Below, piece by piece: positions 1 to 8,808 of a DNA stretch of 64,000 bases. Both the position numbers and the translations under genes were made by a program. Every line of letters begins with the position of its first letter. The stretch's first letter is position 1. A model generated the notes under the pieces. That model made no database searches and was not told the origin of the DNA. It saw only the letters and a program-made list of their open reading frames with translations. The DNA is taken from assembly GCA_028283605.1 (NCBI GenBank), contig JAPWKH010000009.1:62001-126000 (forward strand), in the 5' to 3' direction. Source of the stretch: Arachidicoccus sp. (GTDB taxonomy: Bacteria > Bacteroidota > Bacteroidia > Chitinophagales > Chitinophagaceae).

Positions 1-279
1 AATCATTTCATTCCCGGTAAGAAATTCCGGAAATAACGGTTCTGCATCTGCAAAATTTATTTTCCGTTTATATATTGTTGGAAATTTTTTCAGGCTGATA
101 TTATCCAATAAAATATTTCCTTTAAAAGAAATCAATCCGGCAGCGGCTTTTATTAGTGTGCTTTTCCCTGAGCCATTAATTCCCTTCAGCCAATAAACAC
201 CTTTCTCTAACCTAAATTCTTTAGTCTTAATAACCAAGGCGTCGGAATATGATTTTTCAAAATTATTAAATACAAGCAT
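1..279 (-). CDS. ABC transporter ATP-binding protein, N-terminal part (runs off left edge)
   Basis: Reading leftwards from an ATG at 279, 93 codons stay open to the window edge. The start resembles an ABC ATPase: a short beta-strand segment, then the Walker A motif GINGSGKST near residue 33, then a Q-loop-like region. It would supply ATP hydrolysis for an export or import complex, but the permease partner lies outside the window. The Walker A match is strong. The substrate is unknown, and the signature motif and Walker B are not visible because the gene is cut. Confidence 0.8.
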   Translation of the reverse strand, partial: MLVFNNFEKSYSDALVIKTKEFRLEKGVYWLKGINGSGKSTLIKAAAGLISFKGNILLDNISLKKFPTIYKRKINFADAEPLFPEFLTGNEMI

Positions 280-432
280 TTTTGATTTTTTTAAACATGC
301 TAAAAATAGAACCCTTTATTTTTTAAAAAAGAGATAATATGTTGATTGGTTTCAAACTCGTATATACGGAAAATATAATCATTCGATTGCGCAGTTAAAA
401 ATGCTTTTTATTATTCAAAAAAATTAAATGAT

Positions 433-440
433 TAGATTTG
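433..440 (+). promoter_or_regulatory. -7 element of galE promoter
   Basis: TAGATTTG matches the Bacteroidota -7 consensus TAnnTTTG. It lies 36 bp before the ATG at 476, so transcription would begin near 446. The -33 region is poor. The position argues against the upstream in-frame ATG at 428 as the galE start. Confidence 0.4.
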
Positions 441-475
441 CATTCCGAAGTTCAAATTATAAATCAGAATTCTTT

Positions 476-1531
476 ATGAGTAAAATATTAGTTACCGGAG
501 GTTGCGGTTATATAGGTGCACATACAGTGGTGGATTTAGTAGAAAACGGATTTGAAGTTGTTTCAGTCGATGACCTTTCACGTTCTACAACTGTATTGAT
601 AGAAGGTGTACAGCGAATTACCGGCAAGCCTTTTAAAAATTATAAAGTAGATCTTAAAAATTTTGACGATACGCGGGCTGTCTTTCAGGAGAATGCAGAC
701 ATCGCAGGCGTTATACATTTCGCTGCCTATAAAGCAGTAGGAGAATCGGTAGAGCAGCCATTGGAATATTATGAAAACAATCTGGAATCGTTGATTAATG
801 TATTAAAATGTGTGCGGGAATTCAACATACCGAATTTTGTTTTTTCTTCTTCCTGTACTGTTTACGGAAGCCCTGATGTAATGCCTGTTACAGAAGATTC
901 GCCTATCAAAGAAGCTGAATCGCCTTATGGCGCAACCAAGCAAATGGGAGAGAAGATCGTTAAAGATTTTTCCGATGTTGTAAATACAAATGCTATTTTA
1001 TTAAGATACTTCAATCCTGTAGGCGCACATCCTTCCATACAAATCGGCGAAATTCCTTTGGGTAAGCCGCAAAATTTAGTCCCGGCGATCACACAAACAG
1101 CTATCGGAAAACTGCCAAAAATGACTGTTTATGGCAATGATTATGATACGCGCGATGGAAGTTGTATCCGCGATTTTATTCATGTTTCCGATATTGCTCA
1201 TGCACATACTTTGGCTTTGCAATATTTATTGGCTAATAAAAACCAAAGCAAATGCGAAGTTTTTAATCTTGGCACCGGAAACGGCGTTACGGTATTGGAA
1301 GCCATAAAAGCATTTGAAGCGGTAAGCGGAGAAAAATTAAATTATGTTATCGGAGCGCGCCGCCCGGGCGATATTGTTGCAATCTATGCTAATAATAAAC
1401 ATGCGGTAGAAACATTGCATTGGAATATAAAATACGATTTGAATGAAATGATGCGTACTGCATGGGAATGGGAACAAAAAATTCAGCGCGACGGGCTGTT
1501 AACAACAGAACAAAAATCTATTTTGAATTAG
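476..1531 (+). CDS. galE: UDP-glucose 4-epimerase
   Basis: NAD-dependent interconversion of UDP-glucose and UDP-galactose in the cytoplasm, for the Leloir pathway and glycan precursors. The Rossmann motif TGGCGYIG is at residues 7-14. The catalytic pair is in SPYGATK (Tyr151, Lys155) with an SSSCTVYG serine motif before it. At 351 aa it is close to the family's usual 340 aa. An in-frame ATG exists at 428, but its 16 extra residues precede the normal GalE start and a -7 box lies inside them, so 476 is preferred. It stands alone; the next gene is not sugar-nucleotide related. A relaxed-specificity UDP-GlcNAc epimerase is possible. Confidence 0.93.
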   Translation: MSKILVTGGCGYIGAHTVVDLVENGFEVVSVDDLSRSTTVLIEGVQRITGKPFKNYKVDLKNFDDTRAVFQENADIAGVIHFAAYKAVGESVEQPLEYYENNLESLINVLKCVREFNIPNFVFSSSCTVYGSPDVMPVTEDSPIKEAESPYGATKQMGEKIVKDFSDVVNTNAILLRYFNPVGAHPSIQIGEIPLGKPQNLVPAITQTAIGKLPKMTVYGNDYDTRDGSCIRDFIHVSDIAHAHTLALQYLLANKNQSKCEVFNLGTGNGVTVLEAIKAFEAVSGEKLNYVIGARRPGDIVAIYANNKHAVETLHWNIKYDLNEMMRTAWEWEQKIQRDGLLTTEQKSILN

Positions 1532-1598
1532 GTCAATTTAATACAAATGAATTAACTTGCGCTTCGTCAAATTATATTACGTTTAAACAGAAATTATT

Positions 1599-2567
1599 AT
1601 GCAATTAGAGGATATTCAGGTTCAGAATCAAAAAGAAACCCGCGCCGGTTTTGGAGAAGGGATTTATGAAATAGGAAAAGAAAACAAAGATGTTGTAGTG
1701 CTAACTGCAGATCTCGCAGGTTCTTTTAAATTAGGGCCTTACCAAAAAGAATTTTCCGACAGATACCATGAAGTTGGTATTGCGGAAGCCAACATGATGG
1801 GCATTGCAGCCGGCTTAACGATTGGGGGCAAAATTCCTTACACGACTACTTTTGCCAATTTCAGCACCGGCCGTGTTTATGACCAAATACGTCAGAGCAT
1901 AGCATATAGTGGTAAAAACGTAAAAATATGCGCAAGCCATGCAGGTTTAACATTGGGAGAAGATGGCGCTACACACCAGATTCTGGAAGATATAGGTATG
2001 ATGAAAATGCTGCCCGGCATGACGGTTATTAATCCATGCGATTTCAACCAAACAAAAGCGGCTACAAAAGCCATTGCAAGTTATAACGGGCCGGTTTATT
2101 TGCGTTTCGGCCGTCCGAAATGGCCCAACTTTACCAAAGAAGACGGAAGCGATTTCGTGATTGGCAAAGCGCAAATTCTTGCAGAAGGTACGGATGTATC
2201 TATATTCGCTTGCGGGCATTTGGTATGGAATGCTATCGAAGCCGCTAAAACTTTGGCACAAAAAGGAATACGCGCGGAAGTGGTAAATCTTCATACCATT
2301 AAACCTTTAGACCAGGAAGCTATTATAGCTTCTATTAAGAAAACTAAATGTGCTGTTACCTGCGAAGAGCATAATATTTGGGGAGGCTTGGGCGAAAGTG
2401 TAGCACATGTAGCATCTAACAATTTCCCTGTTCCAATTGAATTTATAGGTACGAAAGATACTTTTGGCGAAAGCGGTACGCCGGATCAATTACTTGAAAA
2501 ATACGGCTTGACACCACATTATATCGTAGACGCTGCGGAAAAAGTGATTGCAAGAAAAAACGCATAA
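1599..2567 (+). CDS. Transketolase, C-terminal subunit
   Basis: At 322 aa this matches the pyrimidine-binding plus C-terminal half of transketolase, which many Bacteroidota and Archaea encode as two polypeptides. It contains the EVGIAEANMMGIAAGL motif, whose Glu activates the thiamine diphosphate pyrimidine ring, and the THQILEDIGMM stretch. With its N-terminal partner it would transfer two-carbon units in the non-oxidative pentose phosphate pathway. The N-terminal subunit gene is usually adjacent, but here the upstream neighbour is galE and the downstream one an ECF sigma factor, so the partner must lie elsewhere. A DXS-like E1 beta role is less likely from the motifs. Confidence 0.88.
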   Translation: MQLEDIQVQNQKETRAGFGEGIYEIGKENKDVVVLTADLAGSFKLGPYQKEFSDRYHEVGIAEANMMGIAAGLTIGGKIPYTTTFANFSTGRVYDQIRQSIAYSGKNVKICASHAGLTLGEDGATHQILEDIGMMKMLPGMTVINPCDFNQTKAATKAIASYNGPVYLRFGRPKWPNFTKEDGSDFVIGKAQILAEGTDVSIFACGHLVWNAIEAAKTLAQKGIRAEVVNLHTIKPLDQEAIIASIKKTKCAVTCEEHNIWGGLGESVAHVASNNFPVPIEFIGTKDTFGESGTPDQLLEKYGLTPHYIVDAAEKVIARKNA

Positions 2568-2594
2568 TGCTGTTTTAAAAATATCGTTTTGTAA

Positions 2595-2621
2595 AAAACC
2601 TGTCGCTAATCGGCAGGTTTT
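2595..2621 (+). terminator. Rho-independent terminator after transketolase subunit
   Basis: AAAACCTGTCG (2595-2605) pairs with CGGCAGGTTTT (2611-2621) around a 5-nt loop, with one G-U pair and a T-rich 3' side. It lies 28 bp after the stop codon. Confidence 0.75.
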
Positions 2622-2665
2622 CCTATTTTTGAATCTAATATTACTATAAGAAATATATAATCCTT

Positions 2666-3211
2666 ATGTTGGAAGATGCGGAATTGCTGCAACAGTTTCG
2701 GAGTGAAGAAACCAAAGAAAAAGCCTTTACCCAAATTGTAAAAAAATACCAGGAAAAACTTTACTGGCATATCCGGCGAATGGTTGTTGATCATGACGAT
2801 GCAGATGATGTGTTGCAAAATGTATTTATTAAGGTATGGAATGCTCTTGGCAATTTTCGGGAAGATAGCCGCTTATATACATGGCTCTATAAAATTGCGA
2901 CCAATGAATGCCTCACATTTCTGGATCAGCAAAAACGGAAATCTGCCGTGCATTTGGATGAAGTAGACTCCGGTCTTTCCAATAAAATAAAAGCAGACGG
3001 CGGATTTGACGCTAATAAACTCGAATGGAAATTACAGCTTGCCATTCAGCAGTTGCCGGAAAAACAGCGGGTAGTGTTTAATTTAAGATATTACGAAGAA
3101 ATGCCTTATGAAGAAATGAGCCGTATTTTAGACACCAGTGAAGGCGCTTTAAAGGCAAGCTATCACCACGCAGCCAAAAAAATAGAAGAATTTATTCGCA
3201 GCGAATATTAA
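2666..3211 (+). CDS. ECF-type RNA polymerase sigma factor
   Basis: A 181-aa sigma-70 family protein of the ECF class. Region 2 is visible around residues 30-90 with DDADDVLQNVFIKVW and a LYTWLYKIATNECL segment; region 4 lies near 130-175 with the helix-turn-helix YEEMPYEEMSRILDTSEG. It would redirect RNA polymerase to a small regulon in response to an envelope or extracytoplasmic cue. The two following genes, a one-helix membrane protein and a small secreted protein, look like its anti-sigma and periplasmic sensor, so the three probably form one operon. Gaps of 71 and 61 bp separate them. Confidence 0.88.
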   Translation: MLEDAELLQQFRSEETKEKAFTQIVKKYQEKLYWHIRRMVVDHDDADDVLQNVFIKVWNALGNFREDSRLYTWLYKIATNECLTFLDQQKRKSAVHLDEVDSGLSNKIKADGGFDANKLEWKLQLAIQQLPEKQRVVFNLRYYEEMPYEEMSRILDTSEGALKASYHHAAKKIEEFIRSEY

Positions 3212-3282
3212 ACTTTATATACGGCGCATAGTCGTATAATAGGTTTTTCAGATAAAGAATTTAGAACGATATTTCGATAGAC

Positions 3283-3930
3283 ATGAATAAGAACAGCGAT
3301 TTCAAGATTTTTAATCCTAACGGCAATAAAGAAAATTTATATACCGTGCCGGCAAACTATTTTGAATCGCTCAGCAATATTATTCTCTCAAAAATAAAAT
3401 TAAGTTTAATCAGAAATAATACAGCTTTTTCGCTTCCGGAGCATTATTTTTCAGATTTTCCGAATAAAATTATTTCCCGAATAAAGCAGGAAGGGAGCGA
3501 AACGCCAATTCTGAATTCTATTTCAAAAGAAATGCTATACGTTGTTCCGCAAAATTATTTTAATGAACTTACTATAAAATTGTCCGATAAAAAGGCGGAA
3601 ATTGCGGAAACAAAAATAATTCCATTTGTACCGAAGCATAGAAATTGGAGAATGGCAATTGCCGCAGCTGTGGTTTCTGCAATTGTTTTAAGTGCAGGAT
3701 TGATATGGGAGAATAATAATACGGAACCCAAAATCAAGACTCAATATGCGAGTGTGCTTCAAAATGATTTGTCTTCATTAAGCAATCAGGAAATTGAAAA
3801 TTATTTAAATTACTCTGAAAGCTATGTTGATGATGATTCTGTTAATGTTGAACAAACCCAAAATGAATTAAAAGATATTTCCGGATCGGATGTAGAAACA
3901 TATTTAAATCAAACCCCGTCTACATACTAA
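3283..3930 (+). CDS. Putative anti-sigma factor, single-pass membrane protein with three N-terminal repeats
   Basis: This 215-aa protein has no obvious signal peptide and one hydrophobic helix (WRMAIAAAVVSAIVLSAGLIW, near residues 123-143), placing about 120 residues in the cytoplasm and about 70 acidic, N/S-rich residues outside. The cytoplasmic part holds three copies of a short motif: YTVPANYF near 20, FSLPEHYF near 48 and YVVPQNYF near 86, each followed by a basic helix. The topology and the position after an ECF sigma gene suggest an anti-sigma factor. There is no classical zinc-binding (ZAS) motif, so this assignment rests on context. Confidence 0.6.
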   Translation: MNKNSDFKIFNPNGNKENLYTVPANYFESLSNIILSKIKLSLIRNNTAFSLPEHYFSDFPNKIISRIKQEGSETPILNSISKEMLYVVPQNYFNELTIKLSDKKAEIAETKIIPFVPKHRNWRMAIAAAVVSAIVLSAGLIWENNNTEPKIKTQYASVLQNDLSSLSNQEIENYLNYSESYVDDDSVNVEQTQNELKDISGSDVETYLNQTPSTY

Positions 3931-3991
3931 TATTTGCCCTCGTTTACAGTAAAAAGAAAAATTAATATTACAACAGAATAGAGCATAAAAG

Positions 3992-4378
3992 ATGAAAAAA
4001 TTTTTATTTATATTATTTTTTTTCGCATTCAATAATTATCTTTGTAGCGCACAAAACAGACCTCTTTCCAATAACAACAAAATAGAAAAACTAAAAAAAG
4101 ACTATCTGACTCAAAAATTAGAACTAACGCCTTCTGAATCCAAAGCATTTTGGCCGCTCTATAAGTCGTATTTTGGCGAAATTAGTAAAGTATGGCAAGA
4201 AAACGACAATAAGCCAACTCGCGAATTTAAAGAAAGAGCCGCTGAAATTAGGGACACTTACCGTCCTGAGTTTTTTAAGGTATTGGGTTCTCATGCCAGA
4301 GCAAATAGTGTGTATATTTATGAAAAGGAATATAGGGATATGCTGAGGAAAACATTACAAGAAAGAGGAAAAAATTAA
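3992..4378 (+). CDS. Small secreted Spy/LTXXQ-like protein of the sigma locus
   Basis: A 128-aa protein with a clear signal peptide (basic start, FLFILFFFAFNNYLC, then SAQ), so probably periplasmic. The mature part is helical and charged, and contains LELTPSESKAFWPLYKSYF, reminiscent of the LTPEQ repeats of CpxP/Spy-type periplasmic chaperone-sensors. Proteins of this size often follow ECF sigma/anti-sigma pairs in Bacteroidota, where they may sense envelope stress. It ends 60 bp before a strong terminator that would close this operon. The exact function is not known. Confidence 0.65.
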   Translation: MKKFLFILFFFAFNNYLCSAQNRPLSNNNKIEKLKKDYLTQKLELTPSESKAFWPLYKSYFGEISKVWQENDNKPTREFKERAAEIRDTYRPEFFKVLGSHARANSVYIYEKEYRDMLRKTLQERGKN

Positions 4379-4438
4379 TTTATAAGATTATTATATAAGT
4401 ATTATATTTAAGATTTTAGGTGTTTTTCATAGGTTAGC

Positions 4439-4475
4439 AACAGCCGCGCGTTTCTACGCAATGGCTGTTTTTTTT
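4439..4475 (+). terminator. Rho-independent terminator closing the ECF sigma operon
   Basis: AACAGCC (4439-4445) pairs with GGCTGTT (4463-4469), with an inner GCG/CGC pairing, and is followed by a run of T. Confidence 0.8.
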
Positions 4476-4572
4476 ACTTAAAAATATTAAGCAATCGTTT
4501 GCAAAACAATTCATTATATATTTAACTGAACTTCGCAAATCTGCAATTTATTTAATTTAATATCTTCTCTGC

Positions 4573-5628
4573 ATGATTGGAAAAGAAATATTAGGGGCTT
4601 TTGGATTGGATAACACAAAATCTATTGAAAAAATTTCAAACGGATTAATAAATCTTACATATAAAGCAAAAGGATCGGATGGTAAAACCTATTTGTTGCA
4701 AAGGATTAATACAAAAATTTTCCCCAAACCAATAGAAATTCAGGAGAATTATCTCATAATACAGGATTGCTTATCGAAAAAAAACAGCTATCAATTACCG
4801 GCAATTATTTCTACTAAAAATGCAGAATTATTGCTGGAACAAGATCATCAGTTCTGGCGTTGTTTTGATTTTATTTCCGGAACACATAGTATGGAAAATG
4901 CCGAAGATATTAACCAGGCAAGGCAAGTCGCACATTGCTTCGGGAAATTTTCCGCCGATCTTTCTCAGCTGCAAAGCGGTAAGATTCACACAATTTTACC
5001 CAATTTTCATGATTTAAGATTAAGGTTTACCCAATTTGAACAAGCATTACAATATGCAAACGAGATTAGAAAAAAAGCAGTAAAATCTTTAATAGATGAA
5101 GTTTATAAAAACAAACAGTTGGTAGAATTTTACGATTATATAATTGCAAATAAAAATAAATTTCCGCTGCATATATTACATCATGATTGTAAGATGTCTA
5201 ATATACTTTTTAAATCCGGTACAAATGAGGTTTTTTCTCCGATAGATTTAGACACTACACAGCCGGGATATTTCTTTTCGGACTTAGGCGATATGATACG
5301 CTCTATCGTTCCTAATCTATCTGAAAATGAGACAGATATAAATAAAATGAAGTTACGGACAGATTTTTATCAGGCGATAAAAGACGGATATTTAGAATCG
5401 ATGCAGCAATATCTTACTATAGATGAATTGTCTCATATAGATCAGTCAGGAAAAATAATTATATACATGCAAGCGGTACGGTTTTTGACAGATTATCTGA
5501 ACAATGATATTTATTACCAAACAGATTATCCGGCACAAAATAAAGATCGCGCGGAAAATCAATTTAAATTACTATTTTTATTAAGCGATTATATAAATCA
5601 TTTATCAGATAAAACAATATATGCCTGA
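4573..5628 (+). CDS. Sugar kinase of the aminoglycoside phosphotransferase (APH) fold, NahK-like
   Basis: A 351-aa APH/choline-kinase fold protein. It has the nucleotide-lobe motif SNGLINLTYKA, the segment LLQRINTKIFPKP typical of the N-acetylhexosamine 1-kinase/MdsC group, the catalytic loop HILHHDCKMSNILF (Brenner motif HxDxxxxN) near residue 210, and the metal-binding PIDLDTTQPG with a following DLGD. The family phosphorylates GlcNAc or GalNAc at C1 in salvage of host or environmental glycans. That would fit the GH20 and GH31 enzymes elsewhere in the window, but it is not adjacent to them. The sugar specificity is inferred from similarity only. Confidence 0.75.
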   Translation: MIGKEILGAFGLDNTKSIEKISNGLINLTYKAKGSDGKTYLLQRINTKIFPKPIEIQENYLIIQDCLSKKNSYQLPAIISTKNAELLLEQDHQFWRCFDFISGTHSMENAEDINQARQVAHCFGKFSADLSQLQSGKIHTILPNFHDLRLRFTQFEQALQYANEIRKKAVKSLIDEVYKNKQLVEFYDYIIANKNKFPLHILHHDCKMSNILFKSGTNEVFSPIDLDTTQPGYFFSDLGDMIRSIVPNLSENETDINKMKLRTDFYQAIKDGYLESMQQYLTIDELSHIDQSGKIIIYMQAVRFLTDYLNNDIYYQTDYPAQNKDRAENQFKLLFLLSDYINHLSDKTIYA

Positions 5629-5785
5629 CATGACTGCAGAAAACATGCTTTACAAATAAATTAATAAAAATTTCTAATTTAATATTCGTAATTTTGCATA
5701 CTGAAATCGGAGGTTTTTTTATTTATGAAATTTTCAATAAATAATTAAAATTTTCGTTTATTATTTTAAATAAAGTCCAACAATT

Positions 5786-6643
5786 ATGAGGCAGCTAAAG
5801 ATTGCCACGCAGATTACCAACAGAGATTCACAGGCAGTAGAAAAATATCTTCAGGAAATTTCTAAGATTTCAATGATTACACCTGAAGAAGAAACTACGC
5901 TTGCACAAAAAATCAAGACCGGCGATCAAAGGGCTTTGGACAAATTGGTACAATCCAATTTGCGTTTTGTGGTATCTGTTGCTAAGCAGTACCAGCATCA
6001 GGGTTTATCTCTTAGCGATTTAATTAACGAGGGCAACCTCGGCTTAATCAAGGCCGCACAGCGGTTCGATGAAACCAAAGGTTTCAAATTCATTTCTTAC
6101 GCCGTATGGTGGATTCGCCAGTCCATTTTACAAGCGTTGGCAGAGCAGGGCAGATTAGTCCGCTTGCCGCAAAACAAAATTGGCACATACAACAAAGCAA
6201 ATAAAGCTTACATGGCTTTTGAACAGGAACATGAACGCGAACCAAGCACAGAAGAGCTGGCAAGCATTTTGGAAATGAGCGAAACGGAAATTAACAACAT
6301 TTTTCAGAGTAACACGCGCCATACGTCTTTGGATGCGCCGGTACACGAAGCGGAAGATGTAGCGATGGGCGACTTGCTTGAAGGCTCTGACGACACTGAC
6401 GATGATGTGATGAAAGATTCTTTGCGCGAAGAAATTCGTCGTGTATTGAAATCTCTAAGTCCGCGCGAAGCAGAAATCGTAAATGCTTATTTCGGCCTCG
6501 AAGGCGAAAACGGAATAACTATTGAACAGATCGGACAGAAGTACGATTTGACAAAAGAACGTATACGCCAGATTAAAGAAAGAGCTATTAAACGTTTACA
6601 AAAAGCGCGTTACAGCGGTTCATTGAAATCTTATCTCGGATAA
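5786..6643 (+). CDS. rpoD: Primary RNA polymerase sigma factor, Bacteroidota type
   Basis: At 285 aa this is the compact housekeeping sigma factor of Bacteroidota, which lacks the long region 1.1 of proteobacterial RpoD. Regions are seen in order: 1.2 (DSQAVEKYLQEISKI), 2.1-2.4 with NLRFVVSVAKQY, the DLINEGNLGLIKA core-binding segment and YAVWWIRQSILQAL, region 3 (IGTYNKANKAY), and 4.2 (LTKERIRQIKERAI). It recognises the divergent -33/-7 promoters found in several places here. It is flanked by its own terminator and appears monocistronic. A weak TAATTTTG -7-like box lies at 5689-5696. Confidence 0.95.
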   Translation: MRQLKIATQITNRDSQAVEKYLQEISKISMITPEEETTLAQKIKTGDQRALDKLVQSNLRFVVSVAKQYQHQGLSLSDLINEGNLGLIKAAQRFDETKGFKFISYAVWWIRQSILQALAEQGRLVRLPQNKIGTYNKANKAYMAFEQEHEREPSTEELASILEMSETEINNIFQSNTRHTSLDAPVHEAEDVAMGDLLEGSDDTDDDVMKDSLREEIRRVLKSLSPREAEIVNAYFGLEGENGITIEQIGQKYDLTKERIRQIKERAIKRLQKARYSGSLKSYLG

Positions 6644-6697
6644 ATATTTCCCACGCAAATTCCGGATATTATTTGCTTAAAGTAATTTAATTAAATA

Positions 6698-6731
6698 AAA
6701 AAGTATGACGATTTTTCATCATACTTTTTTA
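6698..6731 (+). terminator. Terminator after rpoD
   Basis: AAGTATGA (6701-6708) pairs with TCATACTT (6719-6726), extended by flanking A and T runs. The stem follows rpoD by 57 bp, and its A/T symmetry could make it bidirectional. Confidence 0.7.
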
Positions 6732-6951
6732 TTTATCATCAAACCAAAACGAATGCAATGCATATAAATAATTCAAAATTAAATTATAAACAGGCCTGAT
6801 TGCAGACATATTTGCCGAAACAGCGTTTTCCTGTTTCGGCATTGTCTCATAAGTTGCGAAATCTTTTGATAAAACATTAGAAAACAAGCTAAGAAGAAAA
6901 CTGCGGTTGTATGAGAAAAATTATCACGTACAGTTTCATCATTTGAATATC

Positions 6952-6982
6952 TTACATAATTCAGGCAGAATAAATATTTTTG
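6952..6982 (+). promoter_or_regulatory. Promoter of the lytS/lytTR-like operon
   Basis: TTTG at 6952-6955, a 19-bp spacer, then TATTTTTG at 6975-6982: both consensus elements at consensus spacing. Transcription would start near 6989, leaving a leader of about 29 nt before the kinase ATG. The rest of 6732-6951 shows no gene or structure. Confidence 0.7.
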
Positions 6983-7017
6983 CTGATGATTTTCTTTTTT
7001 AAATAGTCTATTGTAAT

Positions 7018-8073
7018 ATGCAAAGCAACAAAACGAGAATATCACAAATAACTTATGCACTTATATTTTGGGCATGCTTTCTGTTGCTTCCGTTCATATT
7101 TTTTCCTACAGGGCATAAAAAATCAGCGTTAGACAGTCCGCGGTTTGTGGAATTATATGTGTTTTCTGCATTGTATTTAACTGCATTTTATTATTTCAAT
7201 TCTGCCATACTTATTCCAAAGTTATTGGCCCACAAAAAAATATTATATTATACTTTAATCATAGTCGGCTTATTGCTTTTTTATCTTACAATTTTCCGGT
7301 TGATAGATTTGAACTCTTCGGAAACAGTTCAGTTTTTTGCAACGCATCCTAAGCGCCCTCCAAGAAATATGTGGCTGGTATTTTTTTCATTCGGCCCCAC
7401 ATTTATGTTTCTGCTCGCATTCACTTTCAGCAGTGTTTCAAAGATTGTATCACGTTGGTTTTCGGCGGAAGAAATCAGGAAAGAAATTACGAAGCAGCAA
7501 TTAGAAACAGAATTGTCTTTGTTGCGTTCGCAAATGAATCCACATTTTTTATTCAATTCGCTTAATAGTATTTATTCCTTAACAATCAGCGATAATGCTA
7601 AAGCATCCGACGCTGTGATGAAGCTATCGCGCATTATGCGATACACGCTGGAAGAATCTCAAAGCGAATATGTGCCTTTGGCTGATGAACTGGCGTTTAT
7701 TAACAGTTATATTCAGTTGCAGCGATTGCGCGCAACAGATAAAACGGATATTATTTACGAAGTTGATGAAGAGAGTAAAGATGTAAGTATTCCGCCGCTG
7801 CTCTTAATCCCGTTTATCGAAAATGCTTTTAAATTCGGTATCAGTGTAAGAAATACAACACAAATAAAAGTTGCCATTCAGGTAATCAATGATACATTGC
7901 ATTTTGTTTGTGAAAATGATATTGTGCCAAATATAGCTGCGCCGGAAGGAACCGGAACCGGAATAATAAATGTGAGAAGAAGACTCGAACTTTTGTATGA
8001 TAAAAATTACCACCTGGATATAGAGAAAAAAAATGGAAAATATAAAGTAGCATTAGAATTAAAAGTGATCTAA
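7018..8073 (+). CDS. LytS/YehU-family sensor histidine kinase
   Basis: A 351-aa membrane kinase. The N-terminal third has four hydrophobic helices (about residues 12-28, 45-65, 75-92 and 120-140). The His_kinase domain follows with LLRSQMNPHFLFNSLNSIYSL, the phospho-acceptor being His176, and the ATPase domain ends with an N-box (PFIENAFKFG) and a GTGIINVRRRL G-box. No periplasmic sensor domain is seen, so the signal is probably read within the membrane. The LytTR response regulator gene follows after 27 bp and is the likely partner. Confidence 0.9.
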   Translation: MQSNKTRISQITYALIFWACFLLLPFIFFPTGHKKSALDSPRFVELYVFSALYLTAFYYFNSAILIPKLLAHKKILYYTLIIVGLLLFYLTIFRLIDLNSSETVQFFATHPKRPPRNMWLVFFSFGPTFMFLLAFTFSSVSKIVSRWFSAEEIRKEITKQQLETELSLLRSQMNPHFLFNSLNSIYSLTISDNAKASDAVMKLSRIMRYTLEESQSEYVPLADELAFINSYIQLQRLRATDKTDIIYEVDEESKDVSIPPLLLIPFIENAFKFGISVRNTTQIKVAIQVINDTLHFVCENDIVPNIAAPEGTGTGIINVRRRLELLYDKNYHLDIEKKNGKYKVALELKVI

Positions 8074-8100
8074 CGTGATTCCTATAAAATACAATAAACC

Positions 8101-8799
8101 ATGAACGCAATTGCTATAGATGATGAACCTTTGGCATTGGAACTGATACAACAATACGCTAAAAAATTTGATAACCTTACCATACAGTCAGTATTTACCG
8201 ATGCATTGGAAGCAGAAGAATATCTGAAAACGAATGAAATAGATCTTATTTTTTTAGACATTCAAATGCCCGAAGTAAATGGCATTGAATTTTTTAAAAA
8301 TTTAAATAATAAGCCCGAAGTAATTTTTACTACTGCATACAGCCGGTATGCGGTAGAAGGTTTTACATTAAACGCTGTCGATTATTTATTAAAGCCCTTT
8401 GATTTCGAAAGGTTTTTGCAGGCTGTGGAAAAGGCTGAGGAACTAATTAAATTCAGACAAAATAAATCTGTAGAAGAAGGGTATTTATTGGTAAAATATA
8501 ATTATCAATGGCAAAAAATCGCTTATAAAGATATTGATTACATCGAAGCGCTGGATGATTATATAAAAATAGTCGGTATCAAAAAACCGTTATTGATTCA
8601 CATGAGCATGAAGTCAGCAGATGAAAAATTACCTTCGGAAAAATTTGTAAGAGTACATCGATCGTATATTGTATCGCTGGATAAAATTACAAGCTGGAAT
8701 AAAAATACTATTACCATTCATGAAAAATCTATTCCCATATCTTCTACTTACCAAAAACAGGTGCAGGATATTCTCAACAATTTAATGGAAGAAAGTTAA
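8101..8799 (+). CDS. LytTR-family response regulator
   Basis: A 232-aa protein with a receiver domain (residues 1-115; acidic DDEP at 7-10, phospho-acceptor Asp53 in LIFLDIQMPE, TTAYS switch, LKPF lysine) followed by a LytTR DNA-binding domain (about 130-228) with YIEALDDYIKI and FVRVHRSYIVSLDKI. It would be phosphorylated by the kinase encoded just upstream and act as a transcription factor. The DUF2520 gene starts only 9 bp after its stop, so the three genes may be cotranscribed. Confidence 0.92.
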   Translation: MNAIAIDDEPLALELIQQYAKKFDNLTIQSVFTDALEAEEYLKTNEIDLIFLDIQMPEVNGIEFFKNLNNKPEVIFTTAYSRYAVEGFTLNAVDYLLKPFDFERFLQAVEKAEELIKFRQNKSVEEGYLLVKYNYQWQKIAYKDIDYIEALDDYIKIVGIKKPLLIHMSMKSADEKLPSEKFVRVHRSYIVSLDKITSWNKNTITIHEKSIPISSTYQKQVQDILNNLMEES

Positions 8800-8808
8800 T
8801 CTGAAAAA

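Noticed and set aside
428-475. Upstream ATG extending galE by 16 residues
   Set aside because: The extension has no GalE homology and contains a promoter -7 element.
6779-7060. Minus-strand 93-codon ORF before the histidine kinase
   Set aside because: It covers the kinase promoter and start, has no signal peptide or domain, and its composition reflects AT-rich intergenic DNA.
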